Shown here in pieces: positions 16,978 to 26,029 of a stretch of DNA of 64,000 bases. Origin of the DNA: Kineosphaera limosa NBRC 100340. GTDB taxonomy: Bacteria > Actinomycetota > Actinomycetes > Actinomycetales > Dermatophilaceae. A program made the position numbers and the translations under genes. Below the pieces are notes generated by a model that was given only the letters and a program-made list of their open reading frames with translations, was not told the DNA's origin and did not search any database. Location of the stretch: positions 37,403 through 101,402 of the forward strand of contig NZ_BAHD01000017.1 of NCBI RefSeq assembly GCF_000298215.1. Direction: 5' to 3'. The stretch's first letter is position 1. Each line of letters begins with the position of its first letter.

Positions 16978-17805
16978 ATGGCCACCGCCGTCGACACCAC
17001 ACGCGCTCGAGCGCCCCAAGCCCCGGGGCGAGCGATGATGCTTACCCGGCAGGTGGACTACTGGCTCACCCAAGCGCGCCGCACCTGGCGCGGCACCATC
17101 GTCACCGCCTTCTTCACGCCCCTGCTCTACGTCCTGGCCATCGGTGTGGTCCTCGGCCGGTTCGTCGACCAAGCCTCGCCGGGCGTCGGCGGCGCTCCCT
17201 CCTACCTGCACTTCATCGCCCCCGGCCTGCTCGCCGGGCAGGCCATGCTGCTGGCCGTCGGCGACTCGACGTGGCCCGTCTACGGCAAGATCGCCTGGGA
17301 CAAGACCTACCTGGCCATGATCGCCACCCCGCTGCGAGTCAGCGACGTCGTCATCGGCCACCTCATCGCCATCGTTGCCCGCGTCGGACTCTCCTGCGCG
17401 GTGTTCGCGGTCGCCCTGTCGTTCTTCGGTCTGTTCGCCGACTGGCCCGGTGCGCTGGTCGCCGTGGGCGTGCAATTGCTCATCGCCTTCGCCTTCGCCG
17501 GCCCCGTGTTCGCGTTCACCGCCGGGCTGCGCAGCGACTCGCCGTTCGCCGTGCTGCACCGCGTTGTGCAGGTGCCGATGTACCTGTTCTCCGGGGTGTT
17601 CTTTCCGCTGAGCAACCTCGCCGAGCCGCTGCAGTGGGTGGCCCAGGCGCTGCCGCTGTGGCATGGCGTCGAGCTGACCCGCATGGCCATGCTCGCCCAG
17701 CCCGACTGGAGCGCCGCCGCCGGGCACGTCGCCTACCTACTGGTCCTCGGCTCCCTCGGCGCCTGGCTGGGCGTGCGGCGCCTCACCCGGCGGGTGATCG
17801 TGTGA
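16978..17805 (+). CDS. ABC-2 type exporter permease, first subunit
   Basis: A 275-residue ABC-2 permease with six hydrophobic segments. Typical elements are FTPLLYVLAIGVVLG, a cytoplasmic GKIAWDKTYLAMIATPL coupling loop (the MxxTPL motif) and the late PMYLFSGVFFPLSNLAEPLQ. ATG 16978 abuts the ATPase stop. Its end overlaps the start of the second permease as GTGA. This is a NodJ/DrrB-like partner; two non-identical permeases imply a heterodimeric channel. Confidence 0.9.
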   Translation: MATAVDTTRARAPQAPGRAMMLTRQVDYWLTQARRTWRGTIVTAFFTPLLYVLAIGVVLGRFVDQASPGVGGAPSYLHFIAPGLLAGQAMLLAVGDSTWPVYGKIAWDKTYLAMIATPLRVSDVVIGHLIAIVARVGLSCAVFAVALSFFGLFADWPGALVAVGVQLLIAFAFAGPVFAFTAGLRSDSPFAVLHRVVQVPMYLFSGVFFPLSNLAEPLQWVAQALPLWHGVELTRMAMLAQPDWSAAAGHVAYLLVLGSLGAWLGVRRLTRRVIV

Positions 17806-18557
17806 ACGCCTGGCGGTTGGTCTCCCGCAACGCCCTGGTCTATCGCCGCGAATGGGCCGTCTTTCTCACCGGATTCGCCGAGCCCGTGTTCTACCTGTTC
17901 TCCATCGGCGTCGGGGTGGGCGCGCTGTTGGGCGGCTTCGAGGTCGACGGGCGGCAGATCCCGTACGCGCACTTCGTGGCTCCCGCGATGCTCGCCACGT
18001 CGGCGATGAACGGCGCGATCATGGACGCGACTTTCAACATCTTCTTCCGCCTCAAACACGCCCGCCTCTACGACGCCGTGCTGGCGACGCCCATGACGAC
18101 GCGGGACATCGCGATGGCCGAGACCACCTGGGCGCTGCTGCGCGGCGGCATCTACTCGGCCGGATTTCTGCTCATCATGCTGCTCATGGGGTACCTCACC
18201 TCGTGGTGGGCCGTGCTCGCGCTGCCCGCGTGCCTGCTCATCGGCTACACCTTCGCCGGCCTGGGGATGTGGGCCACGACGTACCTGAAGTCGTGGCAGG
18301 ACTTCGAGTACGTCACCCTGCTGCTCATGCCGCTCGTGCTGTTCAGCGGCACGTTCTTTCCCATCGAGGCGCTCGGCGGCACGCTGCGGTGGATCATCGA
18401 GGCCACCCCGCTGTACCGCGGCGTCGTGCTTTGCCGCGAACTGACGACCGGCACCGTCGGCCTCGCCTCGCTGGTCTCGGTCGTCTACCTCGCCGCGCTG
18501 GGCACGCTAGGCATGTGGGGCGCCCGCCGCCGCCTCGACGCCCTGCTGCTCACCTGA
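17802..18557 (+). CDS. ABC-2 type exporter permease, second subunit
   Basis: A 251-residue ABC-2 permease starting at GTG 17802, which overlaps the preceding stop (GTGA). It has six hydrophobic segments with FLTGFAEPVFYLFSIGVGVG, the coupling loop ARLYDAVLATPMT and LVLFSGTFFPIEALGG. NodJ-like sequences end in a similar ATPLYRGVVLCRELTTG. It completes the three-gene exporter and is followed by a long hairpin that probably ends the transcript. Confidence 0.9.
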   Translation: MNAWRLVSRNALVYRREWAVFLTGFAEPVFYLFSIGVGVGALLGGFEVDGRQIPYAHFVAPAMLATSAMNGAIMDATFNIFFRLKHARLYDAVLATPMTTRDIAMAETTWALLRGGIYSAGFLLIMLLMGYLTSWWAVLALPACLLIGYTFAGLGMWATTYLKSWQDFEYVTLLLMPLVLFSGTFFPIEALGGTLRWIIEATPLYRGVVLCRELTTGTVGLASLVSVVYLAALGTLGMWGARRRLDALLLT

Positions 18558-18616
18558 GCCCTGCCCCCCGCACCCCCGCGCAGTCGTGGTGCGTCGCGGC
18601 GCGAACAGGCCTACGG

Positions 18617-18674
18617 CCGAAGATAGTGTTCGCTTTTGCACCGTCCGGTGAGCAAAGACGAACACTATCTTCGG
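18617..18674. terminator. Long hairpin between convergent genes (copy A)
   Basis: Arms of about 22 bases, CGAAGATAGTGTTCGC... at 18618 and its complement ending near 18674, enclose a short loop. The gene before it ends at 18557 and the convergent TetR gene ends at 18741, so a two-way terminator is likely. A second copy of nearly the same arms occurs at 39951-40007. Confidence 0.7.
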
Positions 18675-18740
18675 GCGGAAGCCGCTCAGGGGTCGCTGCC
18701 GTGGTCATCGGCCCGATGGCGGCGGTGCCTGATCGCGGGC

Positions 18741-19430
18741 CTAACGGAGGTTCAGCGTGCGGGTTTGGCGGGCTACCAGCGCTGTATAGAGGGGGTCGGC
18801 CGGATCGGCGGTGCCGACGAAGTGGCCGGAAAGCTCCAGGCTGAGGAAGCCGACGAGGGCCGCGAGTTCGGCCAGGACCGCAGCAACGCCCGCGGGTTGT
18901 AGCCCGGCGCCGTCGGCGTAGGCCGTCAGTCCCTCGGCTTGGCCCGCCTCGTCGAAGCCCGCGATATCGGCGTGCGCGCCGACCTGCAGGAAGTGCCGGG
19001 CGACCGCCTCGGCAGCCGGCACCGTCTGCGGCGGCGCGACGTAGCCCGGGATCGGCGTGCCGTAGATCAGTTGGAACTCATGCGCATTCGCCGTGGCCCA
19101 GGTGCGCAGGCCGTTGGCGAGCGCGAGCCATTGCTCGGCCCCCGCGTCGGCGTCTGCTGCGACCCCCGAGGCCACCCCCGAGGCGACCCCCGAACGGGCG
19201 GAGGCGGTGAGTGCCAGGGCGAGGTGGCCGTAACTCTCGATGATCATCGCGGTCAGCAGCGCCTCGCGGGTTGGGAAATAGCGGTACACGGCCGACGACA
19301 CCAGCCCGACCTCCCGGGCGATGGCGCGCATCGACAGGCCGCCCCCGCCGTGCTGCTCGATCTCGTCCCGCGCCGCCCGCAGGATCGCCGCCGTCGTGCG
19401 CTCCCGTGCCTGTTCCCGCTTGCCCGCCAT
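18741..19430 (-). CDS. TetR-family transcriptional regulator
   Basis: A 229-residue repressor. The N-terminal helix-turn-helix spans about residues 10-56 (TTAAILRAARDEIEQHGGGGLS, AIAREVGLVSSAVYRYFPTREALL), and the C-terminal half resembles the WHG/TetR_C_13 ligand domain with LANGLRTWATANAHEFQLIYGTPIPGY. A direct tandem SGVASGVASGVA stretch occurs near residue 90. It is divergent from a membrane protein gene, and two palindromes lie between the starts, so it most likely represses itself and that neighbour. Confidence 0.9.
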   Translation of the reverse strand: MAGKREQARERTTAAILRAARDEIEQHGGGGLSMRAIAREVGLVSSAVYRYFPTREALLTAMIIESYGHLALALTASARSGVASGVASGVAADADAGAEQWLALANGLRTWATANAHEFQLIYGTPIPGYVAPPQTVPAAEAVARHFLQVGAHADIAGFDEAGQAEGLTAYADGAGLQPAGVAAVLAELAALVGFLSLELSGHFVGTADPADPLYTALVARQTRTLNLR

Positions 19431-19472
19431 CAGCGTCTCCCTCGTCCTCAGCGCCAGTCTCGCACAGAAGCG

Positions 19473-19509
19473 AGAGCAGTGCTCTTGATAAATTCAAGAG
19501 CACTGCTCT
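19473..19509. promoter_or_regulatory. Palindromic TetR operator
   Basis: Perfect 16-base arms AGAGCAGTGCTCTTGA and TCAAGAGCACTGCTCT surround a five-base centre, 43 bases upstream of the TetR start. A shorter palindrome GAGAGC-GCC-GCTCTC lies at 19525-19539, close to the divergent gene. Both share the GAGAGC/AGAGCA core, so both may bind the same regulator. Confidence 0.75.
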
Positions 19510-19559
19510 ACGTTCGTCACAACAGAGAGCGCCGCTCTCGAACTTTCAGGAGAGTCGAC

Positions 19560-20294
19560 ATGAGCATCACGAACAGCTGCCCGCGCACCACCTCGCAGCA
19601 CCCGTTGCCGGCGGGTCAGACCCGCACCCGGCTGCTGGCGCCGACGGTCGGTACCGGCGTCTTCATGGCCGCCTACCTGCTGCTGCGCCCCTATGGCGAC
19701 GCCGACGGTGGGCCCGCGGCCGTGGCTGCCGCCTTCGCCTCCTGGTTGTGGGTGGCCGCGCACGTCTTGGGGATGCTGGCCATTGCCTCGTTCGCACGGC
19801 TCGCCGTGCGCTTCGCCGACGAACAGACGGCGCAGGCCGGTCGCCCGAGGTCCTGGGTGCCCGCGCGGATCGCTCGCTGGAGTGCTCTGGCCGGCACGGT
19901 GCTCGTGCTGCCGTACTACGGGGCGGAGACGTTCGCGCTGCACGTCATCGGCAAGGCCGCGCTCGCCGGCGGGGCGACGGGTGTGGACGTCACGACGCTG
20001 GCCCTGGCCGAGCAGGTGCGTAACGAGCCGGTGGCGATGGCGATGTTCGGCCTCGGGCTGGTGCTGCTGGCGGTAGCGGGTCTGGCGCTGGCCGCAGCCT
20101 GGGCTCACCGGTATCCGGCGGCCACAGCGTCGATCCGGTTCGCTGCCTGGCCGCTCGGGATGCTCGTCGCGCTCCTGCTCCCGCAGTTCTACCTGCCTAC
20201 CGCGGGGCGCATGGCCTTCGGTGTGCTCTACGCCCTGGCCGCGGGCTACCTGTTGTTGGCCGCCCACCGGCAGGCGACCGCTCACGATCAGTGA
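19560..20294 (+). CDS. Membrane protein under TetR control
   Basis: A 244-residue protein with about six transmembrane segments (for example VFMAAYLLLRPYG, SWLWVAAHVLGMLAIASFARL, PVAMAMFGLGLVLLAVAGLAL, FAAWPLGMLVALLLPQFYLP). No catalytic or transporter motif is recognised. ATG 19560 has AGGAGA upstream. The divergent TetR gene and the operators between them suggest induction by a small molecule, perhaps one acting on the membrane. Confidence 0.7.
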   Translation: MSITNSCPRTTSQHPLPAGQTRTRLLAPTVGTGVFMAAYLLLRPYGDADGGPAAVAAAFASWLWVAAHVLGMLAIASFARLAVRFADEQTAQAGRPRSWVPARIARWSALAGTVLVLPYYGAETFALHVIGKAALAGGATGVDVTTLALAEQVRNEPVAMAMFGLGLVLLAVAGLALAAAWAHRYPAATASIRFAAWPLGMLVALLLPQFYLPTAGRMAFGVLYALAAGYLLLAAHRQATAHDQ

Positions 20295-20405
20295 TGGAGG
20301 CCGGACGACTGGGCTATCGCCGAGGCGACTGAACAACAACTCGAGCGGTTGGTCAGTGGGGATTCCAGCTGTCCAGTGCGGGGTCCAGGTGTGCAGTCGG
20401 GCGGA

Positions 20406-20840
20406 TCAGGCCGTGGGTGCCGTGCGTTTGAGCCAGCGGAGCACGAGGATCGGCAGGATCGCAGGCAAGAACAGGTAGCCCATGCCGAAGTTGGACCACA
20501 CGGTGGCGTCGGGGAACAGGTCGGTACGCGCGACCGACAGGGTGCCGACCACGAGCACCCCGGTCAGCTCGACGAGGCACAGCACGCGCATCGCCCGCCG
20601 CGAACCGGGGTGCCCCCAGCGCAGCAGCAGCACGAAGCCGACGACGTACACGAGCGCCGCGAGCGCTGACAACCCGTAGGCCACCGGGGCGTGCGAGGCC
20701 CGTTCGATGAGCTGCACCGCCGAGCGTGACGTCGCGCCGACCGCGAAGATTCCGTAGAGCAGCGTGAACAGCCGACCCGGGCCCGACGGCACGGTGGTCG
20801 AGGGTTCGGGGTGGGCCACGGAGGCGGTGCCCTCAGACAT
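20406..20840 (-). CDS. DUF3817-like integral membrane protein
   Basis: A 144-residue protein with three or four hydrophobic segments; GRLFTLLYGIFAVGATSRS and FGMGYLFLPAILPILVLRWL are typical of small actinobacterial DUF3817-like proteins. Function is unknown. Its first codons overlap the end of the preceding gene by eight bases, so the two are co-translated. Confidence 0.65.
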   Translation of the reverse strand: MSEGTASVAHPEPSTTVPSGPGRLFTLLYGIFAVGATSRSAVQLIERASHAPVAYGLSALAALVYVVGFVLLLRWGHPGSRRAMRVLCLVELTGVLVVGTLSVARTDLFPDATVWSNFGMGYLFLPAILPILVLRWLKRTAPTA

Positions 20841-21207
20841 TGAGGTACCCGAACGGGATGCCGAGGGTCTGCACCTGGCGCACGATCATGATCGCGCCGA
20901 TGAGGGTGGCGACGCCGAGGATGACCAGCCCCCAGCGGTCGATCTTCTTGTAGGTCAGCGCGTACCCGGCCGGGATGATGAACGGCAGCGAGATCAGGTA
21001 ACCCAGGTGCGTCGCCAGGTCCGGCAGGCGCCAGCCCTGCACGAGCAGAACGATGTTCGCACCGAGACCGACGAGGGTCGCCGCGTAGGCGATGCCCGCG
21101 ACACCCAAGGCCACGCGCCGCGGCGCGCGACCGATGGCCGCCAGCGCCAGCAGCACGATCCCGCACCCGGTGACGACCCACATTCCGGCGATGATCACCT
21201 CGAGCAT
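20833..21207 (-). CDS. Small integral membrane protein
   Basis: A 124-residue protein with four hydrophobic segments (MLEVIIAGMWVVTGCGIVLL, VALGVAGIAYAATLVGLGA, THLGYLISLPFIIPAGYALT, WGLVILGVATLIGAIMIV). It overlaps the DUF3817-like gene and probably forms a two-gene unit with it. I do not recognise a named function. Confidence 0.6.
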   Translation of the reverse strand: MLEVIIAGMWVVTGCGIVLLALAAIGRAPRRVALGVAGIAYAATLVGLGANIVLLVQGWRLPDLATHLGYLISLPFIIPAGYALTYKKIDRWGLVILGVATLIGAIMIVRQVQTLGIPFGYLNV

Positions 21208-21298
21208 GGGTCGTTCAGTCCTTCACGGGCGGCGGCGTGGTTCTTCGAGCGGTACTCACTGTACGAGCAGCGCCGGTCGACCGGTCGCGTGGTCCGAA

Positions 21299-21361
21299 CT
21301 CGGGGCGAACGACCTCGGGGCGAACGAACTCGGGGCGCCCCAACTGCAGGAGCGCCCCGAA
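21299..21361. terminator. Tandem 15-bp repeat and hairpin downstream of gluD
   Basis: Two units CTCGGGGCGAACGAC/A (21299, 21314) and a partial third lead into a hairpin with arms TCGGGGCGC and GCGCCCCGA (about 21330-21361). It lies just beyond the end of the glu operon, so it can serve as its terminator. Confidence 0.6.
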
Positions 21362-21387
21362 TCTCGGGTCTGGCGAAGAGTCGCCGG

Positions 21388-22287
21388 CTAAGTCTTGTTC
21401 GCGGGCTGGACCCCCTCCTCATGCCCGGCAGTCATCTCCGGGTCGCCGCCGATCGCGCCGCCGGCGACTCGGCCGCGATGGCTGAGCCGCCGCTCGAGCC
21501 ACTCGGCGAAGCGGGTCAGGAGGAAGTTGACGAGGATGAAGATCACCGCGATGACGATGATCGCCGGAACGATGTTGCCGTACTGGGACCCGATACGCAC
21601 ACCCTGGCGCAGCAGCTCGGGGTAGGTGATCTGGTACGCGAGCGCCGTGTCTTTGAGGACGACGACGAGTTGTGCCACCAGGGAGGGCAGCATCGCCGTG
21701 AGCGCCTGGGGCAGCTGGATCGACATCAGGGTCTGGCCCCGCGTCAGGCCGATCGACAGCCCCGCCTCGGCCTGGCCCTTGGGCAGTGAGTGGACACCTG
21801 AGCGCAGCAGTTCGGCGATGACGCAACTGTTGTAGAGCGTCAAGCCGACGATGGCGCCGATCAGAGGCAGGAACCGCCCGGGCACGTTGAGGTAGTACAG
21901 CGCTCCCCAGAAGGCCAGCATCATCATGACCAGCACGGGCACGGCGCGGAAGAGTTCGACGAAGACCGTGCAGAACCAGCGCACCGGGGCGATCAGGGAG
22001 AGGCGCCCGATGCCGAGTAGGAGCCCCAGCGTGCAGGCGAGCACGATGGAGATGGCGGCCGCGTACAGCGTGTTGATGAGGCCCGGGATGATGTTGACCG
22101 TCCACACGGTCTCGGTGAGGAACGGTGACCAGCGGGCGGCAGAGAGGTTACCCCGTTCGGCCAACCGCCAGATGACGAGGGCGCCGAAGCCGACCGCAGC
22201 GACGATCATGACGGCGGCGACGATCCGCTGAATCATCCGCGCCCGGGGACCGGGAATGTCGAACAATTGGGCGGGTGCGTTGCTCAT
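21388..22287 (-). CDS. gluD: Glutamate-type ABC transporter permease GluD
   Basis: A 299-residue permease of the polar amino acid (His/Glu/Gln/Arg) family, with about five or six transmembrane helices. The EAA-type coupling motif is seen in LPKGQAEAGLSIGLTRGQTLMSIQLPQAL. The start at ATG 22287 gives the usual length; the N terminus carries a long cytoplasmic lead. It is the last gene of a four-gene operon in the same order as gluABCD of Corynebacterium. The C-terminal 40 residues are hydrophilic. Confidence 0.88.
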   Translation of the reverse strand: MSNAPAQLFDIPGPRARMIQRIVAAVMIVAAVGFGALVIWRLAERGNLSAARWSPFLTETVWTVNIIPGLINTLYAAAISIVLACTLGLLLGIGRLSLIAPVRWFCTVFVELFRAVPVLVMMMLAFWGALYYLNVPGRFLPLIGAIVGLTLYNSCVIAELLRSGVHSLPKGQAEAGLSIGLTRGQTLMSIQLPQALTAMLPSLVAQLVVVLKDTALAYQITYPELLRQGVRIGSQYGNIVPAIIVIAVIFILVNFLLTRFAEWLERRLSHRGRVAGGAIGGDPEMTAGHEEGVQPANKT

Positions 22288-22330
22288 GACGCTCCCTTCC
22301 GTGCGTGGGGGACGGTGTCGCGCACATGGC

Positions 22331-23002
22331 TCATCGCTGCACCGCCAACTTGCGTCCTAGGTAGGTGCCGAGCAGTCCGATCGGAAGAGTGAGGATCACG
22401 AACCCGAGGGCGACGATGAGGAACATCGACAGGATGAGGCCAGGCTGGTTCTCGATGACGATCGAGGTCAGGTAGGCGATCTCGGCGACTCCGATCACTG
22501 CGGCGACGGTGGTGTTCTTCGTCAAGGCGATGAAGACGTTGGTCAGCGGCACGATGGCGCCTCGCAAGGCCTGCGGAAAGATGACGTGCCGCAGGCTCTG
22601 CGTGAAGGTCAGCCCCATCGATCGCGCGGCCTCGGCCTGGCCGACCGGCACGGTGTTGACGCCACTGCGCAGTGCCTCGCACACGAACGCCGAGTGGTAG
22701 ATCGCCAGCGCGACCACCGCCCAGTTGAAGTTGCGGGTCGCGACGGTGTCCGCCCCGATCATGGGGATCAACAGGTTGGAGTGGAACACCAGCAGCGTCG
22801 ACACCATGATCAGGGTCAGGGGCGTGTTGCGGATGACCTCGACATAGAAGCGACCGAGCCCGCGCAAGAACCCCACGGGAGCCAGGCGGAAGATCGCGAT
22901 GATGGTGCCCAGGACGAACGCGCCGATCGCCGAGAAGACGGCCAGACGGATCGTCAGGAAAAAGTACGCGAACACGTCATAGTTCGCGAGGATTTGACCC
23001 AT
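22331..23002 (-). CDS. gluC: Glutamate-type ABC transporter permease GluC
   Basis: A 223-residue permease with five transmembrane helices and the coupling loop VPVGQAEAARSMGLTFTQSL. It pairs with GluD to form the membrane channel. The gap to GluD is 43 bases and to GluB 93 bases. ATG 23002 is preceded by a modest GA-rich site. Confidence 0.88.
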   Translation of the reverse strand: MGQILANYDVFAYFFLTIRLAVFSAIGAFVLGTIIAIFRLAPVGFLRGLGRFYVEVIRNTPLTLIMVSTLLVFHSNLLIPMIGADTVATRNFNWAVVALAIYHSAFVCEALRSGVNTVPVGQAEAARSMGLTFTQSLRHVIFPQALRGAIVPLTNVFIALTKNTTVAAVIGVAEIAYLTSIVIENQPGLILSMFLIVALGFVILTLPIGLLGTYLGRKLAVQR

Positions 23003-23095
23003 CCACGTTGCCTTTCATGAGGGCGGATTGCCAGGTCCGCTCCGACGGGATCGGCGGACGGCCGTGCAGCCGTCCGCCGATCGAGGGGAGTGGGG

Positions 23096-23947
23096 TCAGG
23101 CCCGCTGGCAGGTGGGGGTGGGCGGGTTGCCCGGGCCGGGCTTGTAGCCCGCGGCCCCGAAGACCTCGTCGACCTTCTGCTGCCAGGCACCGGAGTCGAT
23201 CATCTGCTTGAGGGCGTCGGTGACCTGGTTGCACAGCTGCTCGTTGTCTTTCTGCACGCCGACCCCGAGGTTCTCCTGCGAGAACGGGTTGCCGACGAGC
23301 TTGACCTTGCCCGAGAACTGCGGCTGGGCGGCGAAGCCGGCGAGGATCACGTCGTCGGTGGTGACGGCGTCGACGGTGCCGTTGACCAGCTCCTCGACGC
23401 AGTTGGAGTAGGTGTCGTACTCCTGCAGCTGAACACCGGGGTGCTCCTTCTGCACGCGCTGGGCGGGCGTGGACCCGCGTACCGAACACAGGGTCTTGCC
23501 CTCGAGCGTCTCCGGACCGGTGATCGCGGTCTCGTTCTCCCGGACCAGGAGGTCTTGGCCGGCGATGAGGTACGGCCCGGCGAAGGAGACCTGCTGCTTG
23601 CGCTCGTCGGTGATCGAGTAGGTGGCCACGATCATGTCGACCTGGTCGGTGCGCAGCAGCGTCTCGCGCTGGGGGGTCGGGGCCTCGGAGAACTGGACTC
23701 CGCGACCGAGCTGCTGACCGATGTAGTTGGCGACCTCGACGTCAAAGCCGGTGTAGTTGGCGCCCTCCTGCAGGCCGAGACCAGGCTGGTCGAACTTGAT
23801 GCCGACGCGCAGCGGGCCCGTAGCGCCACCGCCCGCAGTGCTGTCGCCGGTGCCACCTCCGGCGTCTTCGGTCCCGGCTCCGCAGGCGGACAGGGCGAGC
23901 GCGGCCGCACTCACGATGGCCATGAGGCCGATACGGGTCTTCTTCAT
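23096..23947 (-). CDS. gluB: Glutamate-type ABC transporter binding lipoprotein GluB
   Basis: A 283-residue substrate-binding protein. Its signal MKKTRIGLMAIVSAAALALS ends in lipobox LSAC, so it is a lipoprotein. A Gly/Thr-rich linker follows, then the amino-acid-binding fold with GFDVEVANYIGQQLG, QVDMIVATYSITDERKQ and a disulfide-type CSVRGST. ATG 23947 was chosen for its signal peptide and GGAGA site; the longer frame is spurious. It delivers glutamate or a related amino acid to GluCD. Confidence 0.92.
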   Translation of the reverse strand: MKKTRIGLMAIVSAAALALSACGAGTEDAGGGTGDSTAGGGATGPLRVGIKFDQPGLGLQEGANYTGFDVEVANYIGQQLGRGVQFSEAPTPQRETLLRTDQVDMIVATYSITDERKQQVSFAGPYLIAGQDLLVRENETAITGPETLEGKTLCSVRGSTPAQRVQKEHPGVQLQEYDTYSNCVEELVNGTVDAVTTDDVILAGFAAQPQFSGKVKLVGNPFSQENLGVGVQKDNEQLCNQVTDALKQMIDSGAWQQKVDEVFGAAGYKPGPGNPPTPTCQRA

Positions 23948-23996
23948 GATCGTCTCCGTTTGCTGGTGGATGGCGGTCGTGTTGCTCGTGGGTGGG

Positions 23997-24803
23997 TCAG
24001 TGGGTGAGGATCTTGCCGAGGAAGTCCTTGGCGCGGTTGGACTGCGGGTTGGTGAAGAACTCTTCGGGTTCGGCCTGCTCGACGATCTCGCCGTCGGCCA
24101 TGAAGACCACCCGGTCGGCGGCACGGCGCGCGAACCCCATCTCGTGGGTGACCACGACCATCGTCATGCCGCCGTCGGCGAGGTCGATCATGACGTCGAG
24201 GACCTCGTTGATCATCTCGGGGTCGAGCGCGGAGGTCGGCTCGTCGAAGAGCATGACCTTCGGCTCCATCGCCAACGAGCGGGCGATGGCCACGCGCTGC
24301 TGCTGACCACCGGAGAGTTGCGCCGGGTACTTCGCGGCCTGGTGGGCCACCCCGACGCGCTCGAGCAACTCCTTGGCCCGAGACTCCGCTTGCGACTTCT
24401 TGGTGTTGCGCACCTTGATCGGCCCGAGCGTGACGTTCTCGAGGATGGTCTTGTGCGCGAAGAGGTTGAACGACTGGAACACCATGCCGACCTCGGCGCG
24501 CAGCTTGGCCAGCCCCTTGCCTTCTTCGGGCAGTGGCTGACCGTCGATGGTGATGGTGCCGCTCTCGACGGTCTCGAGGCGGTTGATCGTGCGACACAAC
24601 GTCGACTTACCGGAGCCGGAGGGGCCGATGACGACGACCACCTCACCCTCGTGGATGGTCAGGTTGATCTCGCGCAACACGTGCAGATCGCCGAAGTGCT
24701 TGTTGACGTCTTTCATCACGACGAGCGGGCGCCCGGGACGCCCACGCCGCTTGGACAGGCCACCGGTCGGAGCGTCGTCGACGGGCTCGGGGGAGTCGGT
24801 CAT
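23997..24803 (-). CDS. gluA: Glutamate-type ABC transporter ATPase GluA
   Basis: A 268-residue ATPase of the GlnQ/GluA group. Walker A is GPSGSGKST, the Q-loop is [10 protein letters not shown], the signature [15 protein letters not shown], Walker [15 protein letters not shown] and the switch [13 protein letters not shown] 28-residue hydrophilic lead precedes the fold, as in some actinobacterial homologues. It is first in the operon, with the likely promoter in the 150 bases between its start and map. Confidence 0.92.
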   Translation of the reverse strand: MTDSPEPVDDAPTGGLSKRRGRPGRPLVVMKDVNKHFGDLHVLREINLTIHEGEVVVVIGPSGSGKSTLCRTINRLETVESGTITIDGQPLPEEGKGLAKLRAEVGMVFQSFNLFAHKTILENVTLGPIKVRNTKKSQAESRAKELLERVGVAHQAAKYPAQLSGGQQQRVAIARSLAMEPKVMLFDEPTSALDPEMINEVLDVMIDLADGGMTMVVVTHEMGFARRAADRVVFMADGEIVEQAEPEEFFTNPQSNRAKDFLGKILTH

Positions 24804-24955
24804 GCACGGACACTAGGTCAGAGCACCGACAAGTTGACCCCCGCGAGGCAGTTTGCGACCTAATCGTGACGCTTGCGCACACCTGTTCGCCCACAGAATG
24901 GGACGAAGTTGGATGCCGCCGCCCGGGCCTACGCCGGTCTACCGGGCGCGCCCTT

Positions 24956-25729
24956 TCAGTCGGGGCGGGCGGTGAGCACGATGGGGTCGCCCTGGGTGAT
25001 GGCGATCGTGTGCTCGCTGTGAGCGCCGCGGGAGCCGTCCTGACTGCGCAACGTCCAGCCGTCCGGGTCGGTGAAAATCGCGTCGGTGCCGCGCATCAGC
25101 CACGGCTCGATGGCGATGACCAGCCCCGGCTTGAGACGCATGCCACGGCCCGCGCGACCGTCGTTGGGCACGTGCGGCTCGCCGTGCATCGTGCGGCCGA
25201 CACCGTGGCCGCCGAACTGCGTGTTGACCGTGTAACCGTCGCGGTGGGCGATCGCCCCGATGGCCGCGGAGATGTCGCCGAGCTTGTTGCCGGCCCGAGC
25301 CACCGCGATCGCGGCGTCCAGCGCCGCCACGGTGGTGTCGATGACCGCCTGGTCGGCCGGGTCGCGGCGCTCACCGACGATGAAGCTGCGGGCCGAGTCG
25401 GCGACCCAGCCGTCGACGGAGACGGCGAAGTCGATGCTCAGCAGATCTCCGTTGCGCAGTTTGTAGTCGTGCGGCAACCCGTGCAGCACCGCGTCGTTGA
25501 CCGAGGTGCAGATGACGTGCCCGAACGGCGATGCGCCGAAGCTTGGGTGGTAGTCGATGTAGCAACTGGTCGCGCCGCGCTCCCGGATCAACTCGTGCGC
25601 CCGCCGGTCGATGTCGAGCAGGTTGGTGCCCACCCGGACCTCGGACTCCAGAGTCGCCAGCACGCCGGCGACGAACTCGCCGGCCGGTCGCATCGCCTCG
25701 ATCTCGCGGGGGGTGAAGTGTTCGATCAC
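24956..25729 (-). CDS. map: Type I methionine aminopeptidase
   Basis: A 257-residue metalloprotease that removes the initiator methionine. The metal ligands of the pita-bread fold are visible: D in LSIDFAVSVDGWVADSAR, H in GGHGVGRTMH, E in IAIEPW and the final E in AHSEHTIAI. Length and order match type Ia enzymes. ATG 25729 (MIEHFTPREIEAMR) is the natural start. It works with peptide deformylase, whose gene lies about 8 kb away. Confidence 0.95.
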   Translation of the reverse strand: MIEHFTPREIEAMRPAGEFVAGVLATLESEVRVGTNLLDIDRRAHELIRERGATSCYIDYHPSFGASPFGHVICTSVNDAVLHGLPHDYKLRNGDLLSIDFAVSVDGWVADSARSFIVGERRDPADQAVIDTTVAALDAAIAVARAGNKLGDISAAIGAIAHRDGYTVNTQFGGHGVGRTMHGEPHVPNDGRAGRGMRLKPGLVIAIEPWLMRGTDAIFTDPDGWTLRSQDGSRGAHSEHTIAITQGDPIVLTARPD

Positions 25730-26029
25730 TGTGCTCGGTGTTCCTTCGTTCGTCTCGGACGTCGACCGGTCGCCTTAAGGCTAAGTGGGCCACACGCCCA
25801 CCGACGACGTGACCCCGCACACGCAAATCTCACCCGATGTCAGGATTCGCGCGAATCCGGACAAGCGACCTATGCTCTTGCAGCACCCGCAGTTTCGTCG
25901 CCGTCGCCCTCGCGGCGGGGCATCGCGATGGGGGTGCAGCGCGTCGGGGGCGGGGGTTTGCGCTCGACACACCGCTACCGATCACGATTGCTCACGCACG
26001 CGTACGAACGCCTACGAACGAGGAGACCT
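25730..26029. promoter_or_regulatory. Divergent intergenic region with 16-bp perfect palindrome
   Basis: These 300 bases lie between map and the flippase-like gene. A perfect palindrome GGATTCGCGCGAATCC occupies 25843-25858, and a short direct repeat (TACGAACGCCTACGAACG) lies just before the flippase ribosome site. The palindrome is a candidate operator. Confidence 0.4.

Noticed and set aside
24866..26029. Long N-terminal extension of the flippase-like frame
   Set aside because: It runs antisense through map and has no ribosome site. The GTG at 26030 with GAGGAG explains the gene.
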